Shown piece by piece: positions 8,501 through 16,875 of a stretch of DNA of 64,000 nucleotides (its first letter is position 1; each line of letters opens with the position of its first letter). The position numbers were made by a program, and so were the translations under genes. Location: positions 186,001 through 250,000 of the forward strand of contig NZ_JAKIRP010000004.1 in NCBI RefSeq assembly GCF_021646545.1, given 5' to 3'. The DNA is from Chitinophaga filiformis. GTDB taxonomy: Bacteria > Bacteroidota > Bacteroidia > Chitinophagales > Chitinophagaceae. The notes below the pieces were generated by a model that saw nothing but the letters and a program-made list of their open reading frames with translations, was not told where the DNA came from and made no database searches.

Positions 8501-9787
8501 TTAGCTGAGCCGCCTTTTCTCTATCACTGCTGCGATACACAATAAGCCTACCGCAAATAACACCAGCTTGCCCATATGCCCCCAGATATGCCCTACGCCC
8601 ACATTGCGCAGATAAATATCATTGATGGCATCCAGGCCCCAGCTAAGCGGCGACAGGTGACCAATGAACTGCATATGCGATGGCATAATTTCCAATGGTA
8701 TCCAGATACCGCCAATGGCAGACAGGATAACAATGGATATAGCACCAAAATTCAACGCCTGGTTGGGTGTTTTGAACACGGTACCCACCAATATGCCATA
8801 AGATGTAGACGCTAAACCGATCCCTACCGCTACAATGAATGCCGCCAGCAGGCTTTGTCCCAGCATCAGTTTGGGCAATCCCAACAGTGGCAACAGGTAA
8901 ATACCTACCTGCATCATCAGGTAGAACTGCACCACACATACCGCTACAAAAAACAACATCTTACCCGTCAGAACCGCCAGGTAAGAACCCGGTATCAGCT
9001 TCATTCTCAGCAGACTGCCATCTTCCCTTTCCCTGATCATATTGCCCGCAATAGGAATCACGATAAAGAACATAGCAAAGATGCTCCATGCCGGCACATT
9101 GTGCTGCACAGAATTGGATATTACGTCTATCTCCTGTGATGGCCCCGTCAGCTGTTCTTTCAGTCCTACAGCCTTGAGCTGTATCACCATAGAATCGCTT
9201 TCCGGAACATCCTTTCTTCTTAGCTGTTGTTTGATCCTTTCCAGCAGCAGGTCTGTTTCCACCTGCGTCAGGAAATTATCCAGGGCCTGATGAATAGCGC
9301 TTTTGAAGGCTTTCTTCGAAGCAGGATCAAAATAAACGGTCACATTCAGTGAGTCTTTACGGCTGCTTACAGGCAATACACCAGGCATGCCCATACGCTT
9401 CGAAATATCATTAACGATCTTGTTCGCATTGCTCACAATAGCGCCGGTAGCACCTTGAGGAATGATGATGCAGATCTTGTATTCACCTTCATTCACCAGG
9501 TCCCTGGCCTGTTGTTCCGTAATGGGCTGGCCTTTCATCGAATCTATCACCCGGAACTGCGCACTGTATTCCAATCCTTCCCTGATATATTTTCCCAGGC
9601 GGCCATGATCATTATCCACGGTCAGGATGTCAAATCTCAACTCCTGGTAATCACGGAAAGGCGCATCCTCTATCATAGCCATTACGGTGATCAATACCAC
9701 CGGCATGGCAAATAACAGCGTCAGCCCTGTCCTGTCGCGCAACAGTAATAACCATTCTTTTCGTATAGTAGCCAGTAGTCGTAACAT
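8501..9787 (-). CDS. ABC-2 type transporter permease
   Basis: A 428-residue permease with one N-terminal membrane segment (about 15-35), a large extracytoplasmic domain (about 40-235), then five or so membrane segments from about 245 to the C-terminus. That is the NatB/YhiN-like ABC-2 architecture. It lies 10 bp downstream of its ATPase. In this locus it is a candidate exporter or flippase for the finished lipid or pigment towards the outer membrane; the substrate is inferred from context only. Confidence 0.85.
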   Translation of the reverse strand: MLRLLATIRKEWLLLLRDRTGLTLLFAMPVVLITVMAMIEDAPFRDYQELRFDILTVDNDHGRLGKYIREGLEYSAQFRVIDSMKGQPITEQQARDLVNEGEYKICIIIPQGATGAIVSNANKIVNDISKRMGMPGVLPVSSRKDSLNVTVYFDPASKKAFKSAIHQALDNFLTQVETDLLLERIKQQLRRKDVPESDSMVIQLKAVGLKEQLTGPSQEIDVISNSVQHNVPAWSIFAMFFIVIPIAGNMIREREDGSLLRMKLIPGSYLAVLTGKMLFFVAVCVVQFYLMMQVGIYLLPLLGLPKLMLGQSLLAAFIVAVGIGLASTSYGILVGTVFKTPNQALNFGAISIVILSAIGGIWIPLEIMPSHMQFIGHLSPLSWGLDAINDIYLRNVGVGHIWGHMGKLVLFAVGLLCIAAVIEKRRLS

Positions 9788-9797
9788 CCGGTTTTTA

Positions 9798-10544
9798 TTA
9801 ATCTCTCAATGCGTGTCCGGTATAATGCAGGAACACGTCTTCCAGGTTGCGGCATTCAGGATGCCTTGCAATCAGCTCAGTGGTGCCGCCTTGTACTACT
9901 GCTTTGCCTTCATCTATGATGGCTACTTCCTGGCAGAGGGTCTGTGCCTCGTCCAGCAGATGCGAAGTGTATACGATGCTTACGCCCTGCCGGTTATAGT
10001 CACGAAGGAACTGCAGTATCATACTGCGCGATTGTACATCCACACCAGCTGTAGGCTCGTCCAGCACCAGCAGCTGCGGCTGATGTAAGATGGCGGCAAT
10101 GATATTGGTACGGCGTTTCATACCACCTGAAAAATGCCTTACCTGTTTACCACCGTTCTTTTCCAGCCCGAATATCTGCAGGTATTCGTCAATACGGCTG
10201 CGCAAAGATTTGCCCTTCAGTCCATACAGGTTGCCGAAGTATTCCAGGTTTTCAACAGCAGTAAGATGGGGAAATAATGCGATCTGCTGGGGCACAATAC
10301 CTATCAGCCCTTTAATGGCTTCCCGGTTCATGGCATTCTGCGGCAGATCAAAGATCTGTACCTGCCCTGCATCTGCTTTTATCAAACCACAGAGGATGGA
10401 AATAGTAGTAGTTTTACCAGCACCATTAGGTCCCAGCAGGCCCACGATGGACCCTTTCGGAAAACTAAAGCTCAGGCCTTTCAATGATGGTTCCAGCGCT
10501 CCCTTATATGTTTTGTGCAGGTCCTGCACCAGAATGCTGGTCAT
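9798..10544 (-). CDS. ABC transporter ATP-binding protein
   Basis: A 248-residue nucleotide-binding domain with Walker A GPNGAGKTT (about 39-47), signature HFSGGMKRR and Walker B LLVLDEPTAGVD. It is the ATPase for the ABC-2 permease encoded 10 bp downstream. Its ATG overlaps the stop of the BtrH-like gene (TAATG), which indicates translational coupling and so a shared role. Confidence 0.92.
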   Translation of the reverse strand: MTSILVQDLHKTYKGALEPSLKGLSFSFPKGSIVGLLGPNGAGKTTTISILCGLIKADAGQVQIFDLPQNAMNREAIKGLIGIVPQQIALFPHLTAVENLEYFGNLYGLKGKSLRSRIDEYLQIFGLEKNGGKQVRHFSGGMKRRTNIIAAILHQPQLLVLDEPTAGVDVQSRSMILQFLRDYNRQGVSIVYTSHLLDEAQTLCQEVAIIDEGKAVVQGGTTELIARHPECRNLEDVFLHYTGHALRD

Positions 10545-11569
10545 TATAATTTTACTTTCGACAATTTACGGAATAACACTTCTTCTTCTGCCGCGCATTG
10601 CATCAGCATTTCACTCAGTTCCGCATACGATACATTATTCACACTTCTGCTCTTACATACCCTGCCTGCATTGAAGGCAAAGTTGCGCCACGTATCTCCG
10701 ATGCTGGTCAGCTCTGCTGAGATCTCTGCCAGTTCATCCCGTTTCAGAATACCTGCTGATTCCTGTAAAAAGGCAGCATACATAAAGCGGAAACCAGCAC
10801 CACCGGTGCCGATCTCCTCCTGCATACGAATGATATTACCCAGATATAACACTGCTTTCCTGTCGCCCACCTTTTCAGGATAATGCTTCAACCGTTTCGC
10901 CAGAAAACGCATACCCTTTACACCGAAAAATGGCAGGGGAATATGCAACATATCGCTGCATGCCTGTTTGATACCATCACGTATAGGTTGCTCCAGCGAT
11001 ACCTTCTTAGGTACTTCTACCGGATAATACATCTTTCCTTTCGGAGCAGGGAACCCTTTAGCAAAGCGGGCCTCTGCGAGACTCGCGGGGTCTATCTGCG
11101 TAACCGTCTCCATGATCGGATCACTGATACGGTAGTTGTCTCCATCCTTTCCGAATGCCACCAGGTTGTGGGCATTGAAATGGAAACGATATGCCGGCGG
11201 AAAATAAGGCAGGTAATATACACTGGATAGCAGTCCCACGGGCTTACCTGTTTCCAGCACACGGTCCAGCGCTTCCATACCTTTCTGCGGACTGGAAAAG
11301 GTCTGTGACTCCATTTTAACCCCCAGGCGTTTGCACACTCTCTTGAATATTGCACCCGGCACCACGCGGTAAGTTGTACCCGGCACCCCGTTCACCTTCA
11401 TGAAAGGCAGGTGTCCAAAGAAAATACCGGCTCCTATACCAAACGCCATCGGCTCACTGATGTGCAAACCGTAATGGCGGAAGATATTTGAAATAACCCC
11501 ACTCTCGCAATGGGCGGTTTGCTCGTGGTTGAACTGAATATCACTCATAACTTCCAGTACCTCATCCAT
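10544..11569 (-). CDS. BtrH_N / DUF4872 acyltransferase-like protein
   Basis: A 341-residue protein with a BtrH-type N-terminal domain: HCESGVISNIFRHYG with putative nucleophile C21, GIGAGIFFGHLPF, and H/D residues in FHFNAHNLVAFGKDGDNYRISDP. The C-terminal half resembles DUF4872. BtrH moves an acyl group from an ACP to the amine of butirosin; by analogy this protein may move the chain from the nearby ACP to an acceptor such as a dialkylresorcinol hydroxyl. It is translationally coupled to the ABC ATPase. A start at the internal Met8 (MSDIQFNHE) is possible. Confidence 0.75.
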   Translation of the reverse strand: MDEVLEVMSDIQFNHEQTAHCESGVISNIFRHYGLHISEPMAFGIGAGIFFGHLPFMKVNGVPGTTYRVVPGAIFKRVCKRLGVKMESQTFSSPQKGMEALDRVLETGKPVGLLSSVYYLPYFPPAYRFHFNAHNLVAFGKDGDNYRISDPIMETVTQIDPASLAEARFAKGFPAPKGKMYYPVEVPKKVSLEQPIRDGIKQACSDMLHIPLPFFGVKGMRFLAKRLKHYPEKVGDRKAVLYLGNIIRMQEEIGTGGAGFRFMYAAFLQESAGILKRDELAEISAELTSIGDTWRNFAFNAGRVCKSRSVNNVSYAELSEMLMQCAAEEEVLFRKLSKVKL

Positions 11570-11629
11570 TTGGATATAATTTATTGAAGACCTTCAGGAA
11601 TTGGTCCTGCAGGGTCTCTCTACACTTGA

Positions 11630-12028
11630 TTATTTGATATTTTTCAATTCCTGCACACTGACCTTAAATGCCGCGGCATACTTGCGCAACATTTTATCGC
11701 TCAGCTGATTAAAAATGGCTGGTTTCATATGGCGTTTTACCTGCCACTGGAACTTACCTACATAACTGGCCAGTAATGGCAGGTCCATGATGGTCTTTTC
11801 CATGTAGTATACTACCGGACTGACTTCACCAGCTATTACCTGCGCCCTGGCTTTTTCCACACGTTCATTGATCTCTTCCCACGCCTGCTTCATCGCTACA
11901 TTCTCAGGCTCCCAGCCTACGCTGGTTACCGGTACATATTGACCCGCATTGTCGGTGGCATAAAACAACTGTTTGAAAGTACCTTCATGCATGTTGTCAC
12001 CATCCTGGGGAACTTCCTCTTTTTTCAT
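11630..12028 (-). CDS. Small hypothetical protein in dar locus
   Basis: A 132-residue soluble protein with no recognised domain: an acidic N-terminus (MKKEEVPQDGDNMHEGTFKQLFYATD), a helical middle and a basic C-terminus (KFQWQVKRHMKPAIFNQLSDKMLRKYAAAFKVSVQELKNIK). The C-terminal helix-turn-helix-like stretch is suggestive but too short to call. It lies between darB and the BtrH-like gene (60 bp upstream of the latter), so it likely belongs to the operon as an accessory or binding protein. Confidence 0.6.
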   Translation of the reverse strand: MKKEEVPQDGDNMHEGTFKQLFYATDNAGQYVPVTSVGWEPENVAMKQAWEEINERVEKARAQVIAGEVSPVVYYMEKTIMDLPLLASYVGKFQWQVKRHMKPAIFNQLSDKMLRKYAAAFKVSVQELKNIK

Positions 12029-12207
12029 GTGTATTATGTTTGAGCCAAATTTACATTTATATTATATATCATATACTAAAAAAGAAAGGAGCTTACGCCC
12101 CTTCTTAATTATTTAAGGATCAGGAATTAATATTGGATGCTCTTCATCAAACTCAACAACGCCATTGGAATTAACCTGTTCATCTGCCCAAACATCCAAT
12201 CCGCTTC

Positions 12208-13344
12208 CTACACCACAGTAATATGTGCGTAAGCATATGAGAATCTTGCACTCTCAGGCACCATCATTACTATGGTCTGCCCTTTTTTCAGCATATTATT
12301 ATTCATCAGCTCTTCCAGCATGAAATAAGGAGATGCTGTACCTACATTACCTACACGGGTCAGGTTGGTAAACCATTTTTCCTGCGGAATAGGTACTCCC
12401 AGACGGGTGATCTCTTCATCGATTTTGAAACGGAAGAATTCGGAAGACAGGTGTGGCAGGAAATAATCCAGTTTATCGAGGTCAATATTATGACGCTCTA
12501 CCAGCTCCTTCCACATTTTAGCGCCGGACGGAACAATGTTCTTACCCAGCAGGCGGGTATCCTGTTTGAAAGAGAATACACTATGCTGTGCCCACTCTTC
12601 CGGTGTCATATCGATCCAGCCTTTGGTGGAACCGTCTTCATTCTTGATGGAACCGGCATACATACAAGTCTCCAGTTCATGTGCATAAGAAGCTATTTCA
12701 ACCCAGTCTACGCGCAGGGACAGACCAGTTTCATTCGGTTTATCCTGGAACAGGGCTGCGCTGGCGCCATCAGAGAGCATCCAACGAAGAAAATCCTTTT
12801 CAAAGGCGATGATCGGGTTGTCTTCCAGCTGTTTCAGGTTCTCGGTTTCGGGCTGGAATTTTTCTGCCAGCATCCAACTGGAGAATTTCTCAGAACCGGT
12901 ACTTACCGCATTGCTGGTATTACCGCATTTAATAGACATCCAGGCGTATTTGAAAGCCTGCATGCCTGCAGCACAGGCGCCTGTGGCTGCTATTAATTCT
13001 ACCGGCTGGCATTTCAGCAACCCATGCACCATAGCCGCATGGTTAGGCAGCAGCTGATCGGGTGAAGTTGTACCACATGCCAGCAACTGCATTTTGCTGA
13101 TAGGGAATTTATCATCAAACAGATTGTTTACAGCCGCGGCTGTCATTTCAGCGTTCGAATGAGTCGATTTTCCTTCTTTATCCAGTGAATAATAACGTGT
13201 TTTGATCTTATTATTTCCCAGAATTCTCAGCCGGGCGCGGGAAGGCTTTCCATCCACCATGCCCAAAATGTTTTCCATTTCATCATTCCCTACAGGCTCA
13301 TTTGGCAAAAATTTAGATAGCCTTGTAATATAAACTTCCTTCAT
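12208..13344 (-). CDS. darB: DarB-like ketosynthase (KAS III family)
   Basis: A 378-residue KAS III-type enzyme with nucleophile C124 in IAATGACAAGMQAFKYA, consistent with the DarB/StlB group. In the known pathway DarB joins two acyl units (a beta-ketoacyl thioester and a second chain) and closes the ring to a cyclohexanedione, which DarA then aromatises to a dialkylresorcinol. Conserved features include ACGTTSPDQLLPNHAAMVH near the N-terminus and NLTRVGNVGTASPYFML near the C-terminus. The 179 bp after its stop contain a short acidic reading frame (see findings). Subfamily assignment rests on the darA neighbour and motif likeness. Confidence 0.8.
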   Translation of the reverse strand: MKEVYITRLSKFLPNEPVGNDEMENILGMVDGKPSRARLRILGNNKIKTRYYSLDKEGKSTHSNAEMTAAAVNNLFDDKFPISKMQLLACGTTSPDQLLPNHAAMVHGLLKCQPVELIAATGACAAGMQAFKYAWMSIKCGNTSNAVSTGSEKFSSWMLAEKFQPETENLKQLEDNPIIAFEKDFLRWMLSDGASAALFQDKPNETGLSLRVDWVEIASYAHELETCMYAGSIKNEDGSTKGWIDMTPEEWAQHSVFSFKQDTRLLGKNIVPSGAKMWKELVERHNIDLDKLDYFLPHLSSEFFRFKIDEEITRLGVPIPQEKWFTNLTRVGNVGTASPYFMLEELMNNNMLKKGQTIVMMVPESARFSYAYAHITVV

Positions 13345-13707
13345 TTGAAATAGATTCCTGTTTTTTTAGTTGATGCCCATCCTCCTTTAAAGACTGGCTA
13401 TTGATTTACAATGGTATGTTATCAGTGCAAACGCGTGGCCTTTCGTTCAGACAGGTCATGTCCCCATTACGTATGTTACATTTGGTTATATGAATGTCCG
13501 GCTGGCCCTTCCCAAATCCTGCTAATGCTGGCAAATCATCCCCGTTTACTTGTTACATGAAATGTCCGATTTGCCCCTCTTCATCCTTTTGAAATACACA
13601 AACGCCCGTAAATATAGAATACTCTACGGATATTACCGTAAAACAGTCAAGTACATGTTGTCCCGGATAATAGTCACATGATAAGTATTAAATGACAACG
13701 GCTGGGC
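13345..13707. other. Intergenic region between darA and darB with ATGTCC repeats
   Basis: This 363-bp AT-rich gap within the dar locus has no credible gene. ATGTCC occurs at 13458, 13494 and 13562; the last two lie in an imperfect direct repeat (GTTACAT ... ATGTCCG). No clean TAnnTTTG match was found on the minus strand. It may hold the darB promoter and operator sites. Confidence 0.4.
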
Positions 13708-14628
13708 TTAGCGCAGATGTATGCCTTTATAGTATTCTACATCCTGCTGCAGCTGTTTCTTATTTAACGCCAGCTTGAAAACAGATGTTATTTTGGCTAT
13801 AGGCGATAATACAAAAATACCGATTAGCAGCAATCCTCTGTACATTGTTACTCTTCCCTGGCGTTCTGGTGCTCCCGGACCTCCTTTGGCGCTGATGAAC
13901 TTCGACCAGTAACGGAAAGCTCTGATACCCCGGCCTTCCAGCAAGATCAGGTTAGGTAACAGGTCTATCGCCCCCAATTCCAGCAGTTGTGGCTGCAATG
14001 CATCCCACTGCCTGGTTTCCAGCACTTTAGCTATCGGCTCAGCGAACCGGACTGATTCAATGATATCTTTCTCCTGTACACCTGCCGGTGGTAACAGGGC
14101 TGTTGCTTCTTTTTTTCCTTTGAATTGCCATCTCAGTACCGTGATCAGCGCTACCAGGTTTGGAGAAGTATCTTTCAGTACAATATTGCCAACCAGTTTC
14201 GCTCCTGCCTTCTGCAAATATTCCTTCACTCTTTCCTGTGCGTTCAGCCACATATTGCGGCAGCCCATCAATGTAATAACAGGTTTGCCTTTCAGCAGGC
14301 GGCCTGCTATCTCACTCTGCAAAAATGCTGCCGTAGGTTGAGATGGAGACAGGAACCAGGGTTGGTAAGCCAGTACAACGAGATCAAAATGCTCATCCGG
14401 ATTCACCTTTAGCGGCTGAATACCTCTTGGACGTCCTAACACTGTTTCCGGCATTGTATCATAAAAAACCTGCTTTTTCCATGGGAACTCAAATGGTTGC
14501 AATGGTTTCAATTCTTCATATACAATGGTTGCTTTATCCTGTAAAGGGCCAAGCACTGTATCGATGATTCTTTTCAGTTGTCCCGTTTGCGTATAATATA
14601 CAACCAGGATCTTAGGTCGTTCAATCAT
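13708..14628 (-). CDS. darA: DarA-like dialkylresorcinol-forming enzyme
   Basis: A 306-residue protein with a flavodoxin-like N-terminus (KILVVYYTQTGQLKRIIDTVLGPL) and the DarA-type body (PFEFPWKKQVFYDTMPETVLG, VVLAYQPWFLSPSQPTAAFLQS, VITLMGCRNMWLNAQE). A membrane-associated C-terminal segment follows (YRGLLLIGIFVLSPIAKITSVFKLAL). DarA works with DarB to give the aromatic resorcinol head group. It is the first gene of the minus-strand locus, 363 bp upstream of darB. The annotation rests on family likeness and on darB next door; the aromatase chemistry comes from studies of the family. Confidence 0.82.
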   Translation of the reverse strand: MIERPKILVVYYTQTGQLKRIIDTVLGPLQDKATIVYEELKPLQPFEFPWKKQVFYDTMPETVLGRPRGIQPLKVNPDEHFDLVVLAYQPWFLSPSQPTAAFLQSEIAGRLLKGKPVITLMGCRNMWLNAQERVKEYLQKAGAKLVGNIVLKDTSPNLVALITVLRWQFKGKKEATALLPPAGVQEKDIIESVRFAEPIAKVLETRQWDALQPQLLELGAIDLLPNLILLEGRGIRAFRYWSKFISAKGGPGAPERQGRVTMYRGLLLIGIFVLSPIAKITSVFKLALNKKQLQQDVEYYKGIHLR

Positions 14629-14858
14629 AAAAGGAATAGGAGGTTCAACAATATTGAAGCCGTAAACTTACGAAAAACAATATTAGCCAAAGGATATTTT
14701 TTTGTTATATGAATAGTGGTCGTTAATAAACGCTTGTTCAATATCAGGGAATATCCGGCCGCATGAATGACTGATCGCTTGTTCTATCGGGGTTCGTACA
14801 TGGGCTGCGCCTTCCTGTTCCGTCATCCCGGCTCACACATATCTTCCCGGTACCAATC

Positions 14859-14957
14859 CGGTACCAACGGTGTACCAATGGCTTCATCTTATGTTCATCT
14901 TACGTTCAAAACGTAGGATGAACATAAGATGAGGCCATTGGTACACCGTTGGTACCG
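14859..14957. repeat. 99-bp near-perfect palindrome (element 1)
   Basis: Two 48-bp arms flank a 3-nt loop (CAA, 14907-14909). The arms pair at 46 of 48 positions, and the other two are G-U on the plus strand. The inner part (CTTATGTTCATCTTACGTT) matches the palindrome at 61388-61485; the outer part does not. No gene is seen in the surrounding 14629-15030 segment upstream of darA. Confidence 0.95.
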
Positions 14958-15033
14958 AATACATACTATATTGCTACGCTATCGGACTAGCCCCAGGTCA
15001 ATTTTCTCATTTAATGCCATTGCACGCATTCCT

Positions 15034-15079
15034 TTAAAAGAAAACGCCTGCGGAAAGCGTATTACTTTCCCGCAGGCGT
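15034..15079 (-). terminator. Intrinsic terminator of candidate RNA / methyltransferase transcript
   Basis: ACGCCTGCGG (15044-15053) pairs perfectly with CCGCAGGCGT (15070-15079). On the minus strand a TTTTCTTTT tract follows. A T-rich stretch also follows on the plus side, so it could act in both directions. Confidence 0.75.
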
Positions 15080-15235
15080 GTATATATCTTTTTGCCGTAC
15101 CTGTAAGGCCGTTACCCTCACCTAAACGGCACCAATAATCGTAATTTTCAACTCCATCTAGTGCCTTAGCCAGGTACTGCCATATCCTCTGCATTTGTTT
15201 ACAGCAGTACCGTGGCCAAAGGACTTAATGACTTG
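15034..15235 (-). ncRNA. Candidate structured small RNA
   Basis: Read on the minus strand, this stretch folds into two hairpins plus the terminator. Hairpin 1 pairs CCTTTGGCCACGGTACTGC (about 15219-15201) with GCAGTACCTGGCTAAGG (about 15180-15164), giving 17 pairs with two single-base bulges. Hairpin 2 closes with TGCCGT/ACGGCA and continues with GTGAGG/CCTTAC. A TTTG box and a weak GTCCTTTG or CATCTTTG -7 box lie just upstream. A 71-codon reading frame (15194-14979) overlaps but runs straight through the terminator, so a coding role is less likely. No Rfam family was recognised. It could also be a leader of darA, although about 400 bp separate them. The 5' end is approximate. Confidence 0.42.
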
Positions 15236-15289
15236 TTTAACAGGTACAAAGATGCTGTTTTGTTCAATAACATAACTGTTAAAGAGAAC

Positions 15290-15958
15290 TTAAAATTTTA
15301 TTCCGCGTAAACAAATGTTCTCTAACTCCACCATCGTACTGCCGTCACCTGACATTCTGGGCGCCTCCATCCTTGTCTGCACCTCGATATCCCGGAATCC
15401 ATTCGCTTCCAGCAATGCTTTGGCCTCTTCTGCACTATATAAGGTAAAGCCATGGGCGCTGAAAGGCAATTGCTGCATGGTTTCTTTAGAACGAATACCC
15501 AGTAACAGCTGTCCTCCGGTATCCAATACACGATGTATCGCTTTAAGCGCCACGACAGGTTCGTCCCAGAAATACAATACGTTCACCGCAAAGACCTTCG
15601 TGAAGGCTCCTGCTGCAAAAGGCATGTCTTCTGTTTTGCCCAGCTGTAACGTTACGCTGCCATCTGAAATACGGGCCTCATTTTCCCGGGTAGCTTGCGT
15701 TACCATTGTTTCAGACATATCAAGACCGGTGTACCGGATCGCGTTCTCCCTTTCAAAGAGCGCCGGAATGAAATGCCCGTTCCCAAACCCGATTTCCAGT
15801 ATCCGGTCGCCAGGTTTTATGGCCAGGAAATCCAACACCATTTGGTAAAGCGCCGCGTTCGACTTATTCATCGCAAAACCCACCTTTATCCCATCTTCAC
15901 CTTCCGGCCGGCGTAACTGGCTGGCAACCTCTCCGGCAGTCATTGCTGGCTTCTCCAT
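15290..15958 (-). CDS. Class I SAM-dependent methyltransferase
   Basis: A 222-residue Rossmann-fold methyltransferase with motif I ILEIGFGNGHFIPAL (about 54-68), an acidic ribose-binding residue in YTGLDMSETM and the post-motif VFAVNVLYFWDEP. The substrate is not evident. It is upstream of and co-directional with the dar locus but separated by more than 650 bp containing a terminator, so a tailoring role in that pathway is only a possibility. A ubiquinone/menaquinone-type or small-molecule methylase is equally likely. Confidence 0.85.
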   Translation of the reverse strand: MEKPAMTAGEVASQLRRPEGEDGIKVGFAMNKSNAALYQMVLDFLAIKPGDRILEIGFGNGHFIPALFERENAIRYTGLDMSETMVTQATRENEARISDGSVTLQLGKTEDMPFAAGAFTKVFAVNVLYFWDEPVVALKAIHRVLDTGGQLLLGIRSKETMQQLPFSAHGFTLYSAEEAKALLEANGFRDIEVQTRMEAPRMSGDGSTMVELENICLRGIKF

Positions 15959-16024
15959 ATCAGTTATCTGTTTACGTAGCTTAAAATAATCCTGAATTAT
16001 ATTATTGCCCGAACGGCCGGGGTA

Positions 16025-16741
16025 TCAGCCCTTACGCACGGAGCCTGAACCGGCGATCCTGGAGCTTACTTCGGGACTGCCTTTATATCTTACATCGCCG
16101 GAACCTGCGATCTTCGCTTCCAGTTTCACGCTGGCATGTACGTCTACGTTACCGCTACCGGCAATAGATACCCGGGCGTTTTCTGAGTGCAGGTCACCGC
16201 CCTCAAAGTTACCACTGCCTGCCAGGCTTATTTCCAGGTCTTTGGTTTCACCGGTCAGCTTTATATTACCGGATCCGGCCGAAGAAGCCTCTATTTCCGG
16301 GCTATTCACTGTCCCGTCAATATTACCGCTGCCGGACAATTTCACACGTACCCCATCGCTGTTCTGCAGCGTATTGGTAATATGTATGTTGCCGGAACCG
16401 GCGAGTGACAGGGAATTTACATCAGGAGCAGTCAGTTTTATCCTGATCCCTTTATTTGTTTTTACGGAGATATGGTCTTTCAGGTCCACTACCAGTTCAC
16501 TTCCATGTACTTCCAGCCGCACATACTGCATGATGTTATCTTCAGCTTCCACTACTGCTGCCTGAGCAGGGCCCTGGGTGAATTCTACATCCATAGATCC
16601 TTTCAGCACTACTTTCTCATAATCTCCCACGGTACGGGTCTGTGTTGTCACGTTGCCGCTGCCATTAACGCGTTGGCCGTTGCAACTGTATTGGGAAGCA
16701 ATCAATAGTGTAATAGCAGAAAAACAAATGATCTTTTTCAT
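16025..16741 (-). CDS. GIN-domain (DUF2807) head-tail adhesin-like lipoprotein
   Basis: The protein has 238 residues when started at the ATG at 16741 (MKKIICFSAITLLIASQYSCNGQ); an upstream in-frame Met would put 24 unlikely residues ahead of the signal peptide. C20 is the likely lipidated cysteine. The rest is DUF2807, a beta-helix with GSGN/AGSGN turns recurring about every 20 residues (VNGSGNV, LAGSGNI, LSGSGNI, SAGSGNI, IAGSGNV). It is common in Bacteroidota and often found with stress regulators; its function is not established. It is divergent from guaA. Confidence 0.85.
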   Translation of the reverse strand: MKKIICFSAITLLIASQYSCNGQRVNGSGNVTTQTRTVGDYEKVVLKGSMDVEFTQGPAQAAVVEAEDNIMQYVRLEVHGSELVVDLKDHISVKTNKGIRIKLTAPDVNSLSLAGSGNIHITNTLQNSDGVRVKLSGSGNIDGTVNSPEIEASSAGSGNIKLTGETKDLEISLAGSGNFEGGDLHSENARVSIAGSGNVDVHASVKLEAKIAGSGDVRYKGSPEVSSRIAGSGSVRKG

Positions 16742-16837
16742 AAGGGTAATGTTTGTTTGGGTTGTAAAATGGCGATTTATACACATGTATATTACGAATA
16801 TAAGAACAATCATCTATAGACTATTCCCATTTTCGGA

Positions 16838-16868
16838 CTTGGGATTTCATATTTGGCCTTTATCTTTG
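16838..16868 (+). promoter_or_regulatory. guaA promoter (CTTG-19-TATCTTTG)
   Basis: A perfect TATCTTTG -7 box at 16861-16868 has CTTG 19 bp upstream. The guaA ATG is only 7 bp beyond the -7 box, so the transcript should be leaderless or nearly so. Confidence 0.7.
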
Positions 16869-16875
16869 CACCACC

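Noticed and set aside
14859..14957. Palindrome as a transcription terminator
   Set aside because: There is no T tract on either side and the 99-bp length is far beyond a normal terminator; a related element of the same size elsewhere argues for a repeat unit.
14979..15194. 71-codon minus-strand reading frame
   Set aside because: It reads through a strong terminator hairpin and overlaps two further RNA stems; a structured RNA explains the region better, although coding is not fully excluded.
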